From positions 1 to 5,152 of the forward strand of contig CAKPAT010000086.1 of assembly GCA_934133155.1 (NCBI GenBank): a DNA stretch of 5,152 nucleotides, given 5' to 3'. This DNA comes from an uncultured Bacilli bacterium (GTDB taxonomy: Bacteria; Bacillota_I; Bacilli_A; RF39; UBA660). The translations under genes and the position numbers were made by a program. Under the pieces are notes generated by a model. It did not search any database. It was not told the DNA's origin and was given only the letters and a program-made list of their open reading frames with translations. Below are positions 1-4,419 of the stretch, piece by piece; the first letter of the stretch is position 1, and every line of letters begins with the position of its first letter.

Positions 1-2923
1 TTTCGTTTGGATTTTCTTTTAAGGAAAATCTTATGGTATTTCCTTCTTTGTCTTCGGCGGTAAAATCTTCATTTGTCGATGTGCAGTAATTTAGTGGTGG
101 TATGTTTATTTCTATTTCATCTAACTCTTTGCCTTCCAGTAAGCCTTTTATGATAAGCATTTGTTTTGCTTTATTTGTGGCTTCTTCATTTAGTAATGTT
201 TGCGGTTTTGTATTTAAAACATGGTATTCTGGTACACATTCAGTGAAGATGTAAGGTGATAAATTTTCACTCAGGACTAATCCTAGGCTTTGTTTTACGT
301 TAAATGATAGGCTTCTAAAGGCTTCATTTCTATCTGTTATTCGGAGTGTCACTTCTTCTTCTAAGTGATCTTTTAGGGCATAATCGGAAGATATTATGAT
401 GTTTTGAATTGGTAAATTTGAGTTTTCAGAGTTTTGAATTATTTTTTTTGCAGTTTTTTTAATTGCTAAAAATAGATCTTCATTCGTATAGTCTTCATCA
501 ACACTTTCTCTTAGTTCGTTTAAAAATATGGTGTTACCGTTTCTAATACCGCTTACTCTACTTACGAATTTACCGGTTTTAGGGTTTGTAAATCTAATAT
601 GGAAACCATTTTCGTTTTCTAGGCAGTATTCAAATAAGTCATTGAATGCTCCACATATTCTTAGGCATGAGTTTGTTCTTTCACCATATGTAAGGTTCAT
701 CATTGATTTAGTGTCGCCTAAGGTGACATTTATTTCTTTACCGTTTTCTAGGGTGATATTTTCATCAAATGGCGGGACGGTGATATATTTTCTTTCATAC
801 ATTTTTCGGACAAGTCTTGGGACTTCTTCTAATCTTTTATATTTAGGTGCGCTGGCTTTATTTTTTCCTTCGTTTGCGGATATTAAGGCGTAGTCTTCTT
901 TACCGAGGAGTAATTTATATAAGATAGATGTTGTGTCATAAATGTTACCATAATCAATCATTTTGGTTAAAAATGAGGCATTATCTAGTTTAGGATATAT
1001 TTCATTAAAGTAGCAGATTATGCCGGCTACTGTTCCTTCATTAAATGTTATGTCTGATTTTGGAAAAACCTTGCTGAAGGTTTCTTTAAAGCCTAGCAGA
1101 TGGTATTTTTTAATCGTATTTAGTAAATTTTGATATACTTCTTCGTTTGATAGAATGTTTTTTCTAAAAGCCTCGGGTGAAATATTTGACATTATGCCGA
1201 GCAGGTCTATTTCCTTGACTTCACAAGGTGCATATTCATAAAGAACGTCATCATCTTCTTCAAATTTTTCAAATCTAATTCTTTTTTCATATAGAAGGTC
1301 TAATAGGGTTTCAAAAGTTTTTAGGTATCTTTTTTCATCTGGTGTGAGCTTAACTTCGCTTGGATTTTTCTTAAAGGCAAATAATTTTATAAGTAATTCT
1401 CTATTTTCGTATAATTTTCTTTGTTTTTCTGTAAGCCTTTCTCTATCACCGGATATGGCTGAGCTTATGTCATAAGGTAGCTCGTTTTTTAATACTTTTT
1501 GAATGTATTTCTTTTTATATGAGGCTTTGGTGATTTTCTTTTCTAGTTTTAGTTCTCCTAGGACTTGTTTTTGTCTTTCTTTGAAATAGATGTCTCTTTT
1601 TTTAGCAAGAAATTCGTTTGTTATTTGGTGCATGGTGTCTAGGGCGTCTTTGTCTAGACTATAAAGTTTTGTGATAAACTCGTCTATGTCTATTCCTGCT
1701 TTTTCTTCTATGTTTATGAAGAAATTTATGTAGTTTAATAGAGGGATTATGTCTTCTTTATCTTTTATGGTGTGCTCTATGGTAGAAAAGATGTTATAAT
1801 CACCTTCCTGAATTCTAAATTCTCTTTGAAATAAGGCATTACAGACGGTATTTACGTCCTGCATATTTAGTTTGGTGTTTTCTTTATCAAAGATTTTGAT
1901 GTATTTTTCAAAGTCTTCTTCTGGCATTTTTAAGGCTTCTCTAATGTTTTGACTATCTAAAAATTTTGTTCCGATATAACCTACTGTTTGAATATATTTA
2001 TCGAAATTATTTGGATTTATTTGATATTTTTTAACGTATACTTTGCCAATATTTGGATATGTTAAGCCTAGGGCTGGGTAAAAGATTTCTTCGCCTTGTT
2101 TGATTACATATTTATCAATGAATTCAAATACGCTTTCTTCGGCAAAACTTTTATTTAAATATGGAAGTGTTTGGTCGACTATTTGGTATCTTATATCTGG
2201 TGAAAAAATATGATTGATTACTTTTTCATAATTAAATATTTCTTTTTCAAAGACGTATTTTTGAAGTAGTCTTGTTCTTGTTTCGCTTTCAGCGCTTTCT
2301 AAAAGTGTGGAGAAACTTCTCTCGTTTAGTAGACTTCCATCTCCTACTTCTATATAGGCGTCAATGTAGGCTTCTAAGTTAGAATTTATTCTAACAAAGT
2401 GCTCTATGTCGTAGGCAGGATTATTTAATGGAGTTTCATATTCATCTTTAAAAAGTTCTAAGGCCTCTTTAAAATCTTTCATAGGGATATGCGAAAGAAG
2501 TTCTTTTGGTTTAAAACTTAGGTTTTTTTCTTTTATTTCTCTTAAGACTTCTATTCTTTCATTTTCTTTAATATTTTCTAAAATACTTTCCATCGCACCA
2601 AAAAGCATAGATGTAGCCGTTTTCTTTTTCTTATGAAATGCTCTTGATAATATTTCTTCTTCAGTTAAAACTTTACTTCTGTTTTTTTCTAAGTCCAGTA
2701 TTTTTAGTAGAATTTCTTTTCTTTTTTCTTCCGGAACTATTTGTATAAACATACTTGCATAAATGCTGTTTACTGTTTTACCTTGTTTCTCAAATCTTTC
2801 AATTATTTTGTAAGCTATTTCTATGGCGTCTTCTTCATTAAGATTACTTACTATGCTAAGTATATCAGTCAGTGTTAGGTTTGCTTTTGTTTCGATTAAT
2901 TTTATTTTTTCTTTTTTATCCAT
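1..2923 (-). CDS. Large uncharacterised Lys/Glu-rich protein, C-terminus cut by window edge
   Basis: An uninterrupted reading frame of 974 codons starts at ATG 2923 (MDKKEKIKLIETK) and is still open at base 1, so the C-terminus lies outside the window. I do not recognise the family. About the first 700 residues look almost wholly alpha-helical, charged and repeat-like, with no signal peptide or membrane segment, so a cytoplasmic protein is likely. Residues about 730-830 look like a compact alpha/beta domain: GERTNSCLRICGAF (747-760) is followed by NGFHIRF (about 772-778) and VSGIRNGNTIFLNELR (790-805). This Cys/Arg/Gly-rich block is the best candidate for an active or binding site. It vaguely recalls the Cys-containing core of PcfJ-like mobile-element proteins, but the match is too weak to name it. 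I saw no tryptophan codon in the 974 codons and only about eight cysteines. The start is supported by AAAAGG about 12 nt upstream, a rather long spacing, and by a good promoter immediately before it. The gene stands alone, divergent from the antisense-RNA promoter at 3006. Confidence 0.5.
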   Translation of the reverse strand, partial: MDKKEKIKLIETKANLTLTDILSIVSNLNEEDAIEIAYKIIERFEKQGKTVNSIYASMFIQIVPEEKRKEILLKILDLEKNRSKVLTEEEILSRAFHKKKKTATSMLFGAMESILENIKENERIEVLREIKEKNLSFKPKELLSHIPMKDFKEALELFKDEYETPLNNPAYDIEHFVRINSNLEAYIDAYIEVGDGSLLNERSFSTLLESAESETRTRLLQKYVFEKEIFNYEKVINHIFSPDIRYQIVDQTLPYLNKSFAEESVFEFIDKYVIKQGEEIFYPALGLTYPNIGKVYVKKYQINPNNFDKYIQTVGYIGTKFLDSQNIREALKMPEEDFEKYIKIFDKENTKLNMQDVNTVCNALFQREFRIQEGDYNIFSTIEHTIKDKEDIIPLLNYINFFINIEEKAGIDIDEFITKLYSLDKDALDTMHQITNEFLAKKRDIYFKERQKQVLGELKLEKKITKASYKKKYIQKVLKNELPYDISSAISGDRERLTEKQRKLYENRELLIKLFAFKKNPSEVKLTPDEKRYLKTFETLLDLLYEKRIRFEKFEEDDDVLYEYAPCEVKEIDLLGIMSNISPEAFRKNILSNEEVYQNLLNTIKKYHLLGFKETFSKVFPKSDITFNEGTVAGIICYFNEIYPKLDNASFLTKMIDYGNIYDTTSILYKLLLGKEDYALISANEGKNKASAPKYKRLEEVPRLVRKMYERKYITVPPFDENITLENGKEINVTLGDTKSMMNLTYGERTNSCLRICGAFNDLFEYCLENENGFHIRFTNPKTGKFVSRVSGIRNGNTIFLNELRESVDEDYTNEDLFLAIKKTAKKIIQNSENSNLPIQNIIISSDYALKDHLEEEVTLRITDRNEAFRSLSFNVKQSLGLVLSENLSPYIFTECVPEYHVLNTKPQTLLNEEATNKAKQMLIIKGLLEGKELDEIEINIPPLNYCTSTNEDFTAEDKEGNTIRFSLKENPNE

Positions 2924-2945
2924 TTATATCAACTACCTTTTTATC

Positions 2946-2975
2946 ATTATATTCAGTATAGCAACGGGATGTCAA
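2946..2975 (-). promoter_or_regulatory. Promoter of the large gene
   Basis: On the minus strand a consensus TTGACA (2970-2975) is followed after 18 bp by TATAAT (2946-2951). Both hexamers are perfect sigma-A-type matches. The predicted start near 2939 gives a very short leader of about 16 nt that holds only AAAAGG before the ATG at 2923. It is divergent from the plus-strand promoter at 3006-3034, with about 100 bp between the two predicted start points. Confidence 0.5.
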
Positions 2976-3005
2976 GCTTCTAATTTTAGCGTGCGTATGT
3001 TCTCC

Positions 3006-3034
3006 TTTACAACAAATATTAAATGTGATATGAT
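3006..3034 (+). promoter_or_regulatory. Promoter of antisense RNA 1
   Basis: TTTACA (3006-3011), a 17-bp spacer and TATGAT (3029-3034) form a near-consensus sigma-A promoter with optimal spacing. The predicted start is near 3041, just before a GCAAG-GAAA-CTTGC hairpin. The same element is repeated at 3381 and 3765, and its conservation in all three copies supports it being functional. Confidence 0.5.
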
Positions 3035-3061
3035 TTGTATGTAGCAAGGAAACTTGCATAT

Positions 3062-3100
3062 AATAAAAAGGAACATTTATTTTGCTAGTGAATGTCTCCT
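3062..3100 (-). terminator. Terminator of small peptide mRNA 1
   Basis: Read on the minus strand, AGGAGACATT pairs with AATGTTCCT with one bulged G across a 13-nt loop, and TTTTTATTA follows. This is an intrinsic terminator about 50 nt after the stop codon at 3151. It would end the peptide mRNA inside the antisense RNA gene, giving an overlap of about 99 nt. The same hairpin and bulge recur in unit 2 with a different sequence. Confidence 0.5.
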
Positions 3101-3121
3101 CTAATTTTTATTTTATTGGTA

Positions 3122-3160
3122 AGACACTCTTATCCTATGTTGAGGAGTGTCTATTTTTTT
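3122..3160 (+). terminator. Terminator of antisense RNA 1
   Basis: AGACACTC (3122-3129) pairs with GAGTGTCT (3145-3152), can be extended by a T-G and a T-A pair, and is followed by ATTTTTTT (3153-3160). The hairpin overlaps the stop codon (3151-3153) of the convergent peptide gene, and the T-run is the complement of its final Lys-Lys codons. Confidence 0.5.
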
Positions 3161-3243
3161 ATCGCTAACACCAATAAGGTAAAAAGCAGTAATAGTAGGT
3201 TGAGGAGTTTTAATACTTTTAAAATAAATGTTTCTATTCTCAT
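3151..3243 (-). CDS. 30-residue hydrophobic peptide 1, putative type I toxin
   Basis: The frame ATG 3243 to TAG 3151 encodes 30 residues. It starts MRIETFILKVLK, continues with a Leu-rich hydrophobic stretch (about residues 13-28, a single short membrane helix), and ends AIKK. It is half identical (15 of 30) to the peptide at 3524-3616, with TFILKVLK (5-12) and the IKK end unchanged, which argues strongly that this is a real gene. The predicted mRNA starts near 3300, has a GGGGG ribosome site 9 nt before the ATG locked in a hairpin (3254-3277), and ends near 3062. Convergence with antisense RNA 1, the hidden ribosome site and the size match type I toxins such as Fst, TxpA, BsrG, Ldr or AapA, which insert in the membrane. 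The sequence is not clearly a member of any of these, so toxicity is inferred. A harmless or signalling membrane peptide is the alternative. Confidence 0.5.
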   Translation of the reverse strand: MRIETFILKVLKLLNLLLLLFTLLVLAIKK

Positions 3244-3253
3244 TAATACCTAC

Positions 3254-3277
3254 CCCCTTTCTTTTTTAAGAAAGAGG
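3254..3277 (-). promoter_or_regulatory. Hairpin hiding the ribosome site of peptide 1
   Basis: In the minus-strand transcript CCTCTTTCTT pairs with AAGAAAGGGG around an AAAA loop, giving 10 pairs with one G-U. The 3' arm is the Shine-Dalgarno sequence of the peptide gene (GGGGG, 9 nt before the ATG). This should keep translation low until the structure is opened, as in known type I toxin mRNAs. Confidence 0.5.
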
Positions 3278-3306
3278 AGACACTCACAATAATTGTTCCT
3301 GTATTC

Positions 3307-3335
3307 ATTGTATACTACATGTTATATAAATACAA
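3307..3335 (-). promoter_or_regulatory. Promoter of small peptide mRNA 1
   Basis: On the minus strand TTGTAT (3330-3335), a 17-bp spacer and TACAAT (3307-3312) form a plausible sigma-A promoter. The predicted start is at about 3300, where the transcript begins AGGAACA. The element is conserved at 3681-3709 with the same spacing and the same predicted first bases. Confidence 0.5.
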
Positions 3336-3380
3336 GCGAACAGAGGAAATTTTTTAATCAAAAAAATATGTATGTTCTCC

Positions 3381-3409
3381 TTTACAACAAATATTGAATG
3401 TGGTATGAT
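3381..3409 (+). promoter_or_regulatory. Promoter of antisense RNA 2
   Basis: TTTACA (3381-3386), a 17-bp spacer and TATGAT (3404-3409), exactly 375 bp downstream of the copy 1 promoter and with both hexamers unchanged. The two differences from copy 1 fall in the spacer. The predicted start is near 3416. Confidence 0.5.
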
Positions 3410-3436
3410 TTGTATGTAGCAAGGAAACTTGCATAT

Positions 3437-3476
3437 AATAAAAAGGTACATTCAACGTGCAGATTGAATGTCTACC
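3437..3476 (-). terminator. Terminator of small peptide mRNA 2
   Basis: Read on the minus strand, GGTA-GA-CATTCAA pairs with TTGAATG-TACC with a two-base bulge, giving 11 pairs, followed by TTTTTATTA. It is the counterpart of the terminator at 3062-3100. The shared fold with changed bases supports selection on structure. Confidence 0.5.
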
Positions 3477-3491
3477 TAGAAATTTTAAGCA

Positions 3492-3533
3492 GACATTTAA
3501 TTCATATCAATATGAATTAAATGTCATTTTTTT
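3492..3533 (+). terminator. Terminator of antisense RNA 2
   Basis: A perfect 16-bp inverted repeat (GACATTTAATTCATAT at 3492-3507 against 3510-3525) has only CA between its arms and is followed by ATTTTTTT (3526-3533). The stop codon TGA of the convergent peptide gene (3524-3526) lies at its edge, the same arrangement as in unit 1. Confidence 0.5.
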
Positions 3534-3616
3534 ATTACTACGATTAGAACAATCGCAAGGAATAATATGGCTTCTATGAATTTAAGTACTTTTAAAATGA
3601 ATGTTTTTGTTTTCAT
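3524..3616 (-). CDS. 30-residue hydrophobic peptide 2, putative type I toxin
   Basis: ATG 3616 to TGA 3524 encodes 30 residues starting MKTKTFILKVLK, with a hydrophobic Ile/Leu/Val stretch over about residues 13-28 and the end VIKK. The frame could be extended upstream to an ATG at 3730-3733, but I reject that. The extension would cross the promoter (3681-3709) and the leader hairpin, and only the 30-residue form aligns with peptide 1. The ribosome site AAGG is 9 nt before the ATG, the same spacing as in unit 1, and is paired in a leader hairpin (3625-3650). The predicted mRNA runs from about 3674 to about 3437. Role and doubts are as for peptide 1: a type I toxin-like membrane peptide, family not recognised. 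Its 50% identity to peptide 1 beside almost identical control regions suggests it diverged after duplication, possibly to escape cross-regulation. Confidence 0.5.
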   Translation of the reverse strand: MKTKTFILKVLKFIEAILFLAIVLIVVIKK

Positions 3617-3624
3617 ATTACCAG

Positions 3625-3650
3625 ACCTTGCTTCCTTATGAAAGTGAGGT
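3625..3650 (-). promoter_or_regulatory. Hairpin hiding the ribosome site of peptide 2
   Basis: In the minus-strand transcript ACCT pairs with AGGT and CTTTC with GGAAG (one G-U), separated by a CA/CA internal loop and closed by an ATAA loop. The 3' arm contains the AAGG ribosome site. The arms differ from those of unit 1, yet the pairing, position and loop size are kept. Confidence 0.5.
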
Positions 3651-3680
3651 AGACACTCAACAATAAATGTTCCTTTATCC

Positions 3681-3709
3681 ATTGTATACTGCATGTTATA
3701 CAAATACAA
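3681..3709 (-). promoter_or_regulatory. Promoter of small peptide mRNA 2
   Basis: On the minus strand TTGTAT (3704-3709), a 17-bp spacer and TACAAT (3681-3686). The predicted start at about 3674 gives an mRNA beginning AGGAACATT, matching the predicted 5' end of peptide mRNA 1. Confidence 0.5.
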
Positions 3710-3764
3710 GCAAACAAATAAAATTTTTTTCAAGTTTTTTAGTTAAAAGGTACATATGCTCTCC

Positions 3765-3793
3765 TTTATAACAAATATTAAATGCGATATGAT
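3765..3793 (+). promoter_or_regulatory. Third, orphan copy of the antisense-RNA promoter
   Basis: TTTATA (3765-3770), a 17-bp spacer and TATGAT (3788-3793) sit in about 42 bases almost identical to copies 1 and 2. Similarity stops at about 3800: the GAAA-tetraloop hairpin and all later parts are missing and there is no peptide gene downstream. If active it would produce an RNA of about 70 nt from about 3800 to the terminator at 3841-3868, ending against the 3' end of the SpoIIIAH-like gene. It is either a relic of a deleted unit or a small RNA promoter. Confidence 0.5.
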
Positions 3794-3840
3794 TTGTATG
3801 TGGTAATGCCTTTTTTACTTTATTTTGTTCTAACAATTTA

Positions 3841-3868
3841 AAAAGCACTTTTAACGGTGCTTATTTTT
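3841..3868. terminator. Bidirectional terminator after the spoIIIAH-like gene
   Basis: AAGCAC (3843-3848) pairs with GTGCTT (3857-3862). On the minus strand the hairpin is followed by TTTTTAAATT and ends the SpoIIIAH-like gene, whose TAA stop (3861-3863) is at the stem edge. On the plus strand it is followed by ATTTTT and would end a transcript from the orphan promoter at 3765. Confidence 0.5.
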
Positions 3869-4367
3869 GGTATTTAACGGTTATACTCATAGCCTTATCA
3901 AAGTTTTCTTGAACTTTGCGCATTATTTGGTTAGCCGTTTTTTTATCAAGTTCTTTAGTATCAAGGGTTATGGTTATTTTGGTATCCTCAATACTGACAA
4001 AGGATTTTAATTTAAATTCTTCTTCTATTTTCTTTTCTAGTGATGTTTCATTACTGCGATTTTTATTTAGTTCTTGCATTTTTTCAAAAGCGTTGTTTTT
4101 CTCTTCAGTTGTTGATTTGGAATTTGTTAAGACTTTTTTTAGTTCAGTTATTTCGTCTAACATTTTTTCTTCGGCTTCTACTTTCAATGATACTAATTCT
4201 GCACTTTCTTCGCTAGTTTTAGTGTCTTCTGTTTTGGATACTTCTTTTGTTTTTTCGGTATTTTTGGTAGTCATTAAAAGTTCACTTGGCATAGTTACAT
4301 AGTAAATGCTTAGTACTAATATTAAACTAAAAAGAGTTAGAAACCATAAACTTCTTTTATTAATCAT
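3861..4367 (-). CDS. spoIIIAH: SpoIIIAH-like sporulation ring protein
   Basis: 168 residues. SpoIIIAH is a mother-cell membrane protein that binds SpoIIQ across the intermembrane space around the forespore and forms a ring related to YscJ/FliF secretion rings, part of the feeding-tube channel. The sequence shows a basic N-terminus and one membrane helix (KRSLWFLTLFSLILVLSIYY, 4-23), typical of the family. A Lys/Glu/Thr/Ser-rich linker, partly coiled-coil-like (about 35-118), follows. The C-terminal domain (about 120-168) has FVSIEDTKITITLDTKEL, then KKTANQIMRKVQENF and a final strand, the ring-building layout. The length is shorter than the about 218 residues of the B. subtilis protein, mainly in the linker. 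AAGGAGG lies 6 nt before the ATG. Unusually, no other spoIIIA gene is visible: the gene follows a prepilin by 52 nt. The fold assignment is from sequence resemblance only. A related YscJ-like ring protein used outside sporulation is the alternative. Confidence 0.5.
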   Translation of the reverse strand: MINKRSLWFLTLFSLILVLSIYYVTMPSELLMTTKNTEKTKEVSKTEDTKTSEESAELVSLKVEAEEKMLDEITELKKVLTNSKSTTEEKNNAFEKMQELNKNRSNETSLEKKIEEEFKLKSFVSIEDTKITITLDTKELDKKTANQIMRKVQENFDKAMSITVKYQK

Positions 4368-4374
4368 ATTTTTC

Positions 4375-4405
4375 CTCCTTAAATCTATTTAATTATATTA
4401 AGGAG
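4375..4405 (-). promoter_or_regulatory. Inverted repeat covering the spoIIIAH ribosome site
   Basis: In the minus-strand transcript CTCCTTAA pairs perfectly with TTAAGGAG across a 15-nt AT-rich loop. The 3' arm contains most of the strong ribosome site AAGGAGG of the SpoIIIAH-like gene, so it could limit translation of read-through mRNA from the prepilin gene. On the plus strand the same repeat is followed by TGGTTTTTTT and could stop antisense transcription. No clear promoter is seen in the 52-bp gap, although the loop contains TATAAT-like sequence. Confidence 0.5.
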
Positions 4406-4419
4406 TGGTTTTTTTATGA

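Larger units (their letters stand above)
3041..3160 (+). ncRNA. Putative antisense (antitoxin-like) RNA 1
   Basis: This is a predicted untranslated RNA of about 120 nt running from the promoter at 3006-3034 to the terminator at 3122-3160. It has three hairpins in order: a perfect 5-bp stem closed by a GAAA tetraloop (3044-3057), a likely 5' stabiliser; a stem pairing AGGAACATT (3069-3077) with AATGTCTCCT (3091-3100); and the terminator hairpin. It is convergent with the 30-residue peptide gene and complementary to the last about 100 nt of that mRNA, including the last few codons. The terminator arm AGACACTC (3122-3129) can also pair with GAGTGTCT in the peptide mRNA leader (3278-3285, minus strand). 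By analogy with type I toxin-antitoxin systems it should block translation or recruit RNase to the peptide mRNA. The role is inferred, and only the promoter, hairpins and complementarity are seen. Confidence 0.5.
3416..3533 (+). ncRNA. Putative antisense (antitoxin-like) RNA 2
   Basis: This is a predicted RNA of about 118 nt with the same plan as RNA 1: the identical GCAAG-GAAA-CTTGC 5' hairpin (3419-3432), a middle hairpin pairing GGTACATTCAA (3445-3455) with TTGAATGTCTACC (3464-3476, bulged TC), and a terminator hairpin (3492-3525). The 5' third is almost identical to RNA 1, while the two downstream hairpins differ in sequence but keep the fold. It overlaps the 3' end of peptide mRNA 2 by about 97 nt. 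Its AGACATTTAA (3491-3500) can pair along all 10 positions, two of them G-U, with TTGAGTGTCT in the leader of peptide mRNA 2. Divergence in exactly the pairing regions suggests each RNA is specific to its own partner. The function is inferred. Confidence 0.5.
2995..3800. repeat. Tandem duplication: two full toxin/antisense units plus a promoter-only third copy
   Basis: The segment starting TCTCCTTTACAACAAATATT occurs at 3001 and 3376 (offset exactly 375 bp) and, in slightly changed form, at 3760 (offset 384). Copies 1 and 2 differ at only about 3 of the first 77 bases, which cover the plus-strand promoter and RNA 5' end. They then diverge in the middle, over terminator loops and coding sequence, and become similar again at the minus-strand promoters near 3307-3335 and 3681-3709. 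Copy 3 matches for about 42 bases with two changes and stops just after the promoter. Copies this conserved at the control regions but divergent inside suggest old duplications with selection on the promoters, or recent gene conversion at the ends. There are no transposase or terminal inverted repeats. Confidence 0.5.

Noticed and set aside
1..760. Naming the large protein a PcfJ-family or mobile-element protein
   Set aside because: The resemblance is limited to a Cys-containing motif near an alpha/beta core. The diagnostic His-Cys-Val pattern is absent and no mobile genes are nearby.
528..893. Plus-strand frame of 121 codons
   Set aside because: It is a shadow of the large minus-strand gene, which is open throughout and has a promoter and ribosome site. 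The hydrophobic composition is what the complement of a Lys/Glu-rich gene gives.
3059..3064. Second TATAAT on the plus strand inside antisense RNA 1 (also 3434-3439)
   Set aside because: It has a weak -35 partner (TTGTAT at 18 bp). A start from it would skip the conserved GAAA-tetraloop hairpin. TTTACA-17-TATGAT upstream is the better promoter and is the part kept in copy 3. It could still be a minor start.
3092..3292. Plus-strand frame of 66 codons over unit 1
   Set aside because: It is the shadow of the antisense RNA and peptide gene. It crosses a terminator and has no equivalent in unit 2.
3243..3308. Upstream 21-codon frame (MNTGTIIVS...) whose TAA overlaps the ATG of peptide 1
   Set aside because: Its ATG is partly within the -10 element (TATACAATG), ahead of the predicted transcript start, has no ribosome site, and the frame is not kept in unit 2.
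3524..3733. 69-residue extended form of peptide 2 starting at 3733
   Set aside because: The extra 39 residues cross the minus-strand promoter and leader hairpin, have no counterpart in unit 1, and the predicted mRNA starts downstream of that ATG. Only the 30-residue form has a paralogue.
2995..3800. CRISPR array or insertion sequence
   Set aside because: The units are about 375 bp and contain promoters and a small gene, so they are not short repeats with spacers. There is no transposase, no terminal inverted repeat and no target duplication.
3916..4302. Plus-strand frame of 128 codons, Ser/Phe/Val-rich
   Set aside because: It is a shadow of the spoIIIAH-like gene. The low-complexity composition is the complement of its Lys/Glu/Thr-rich linker.
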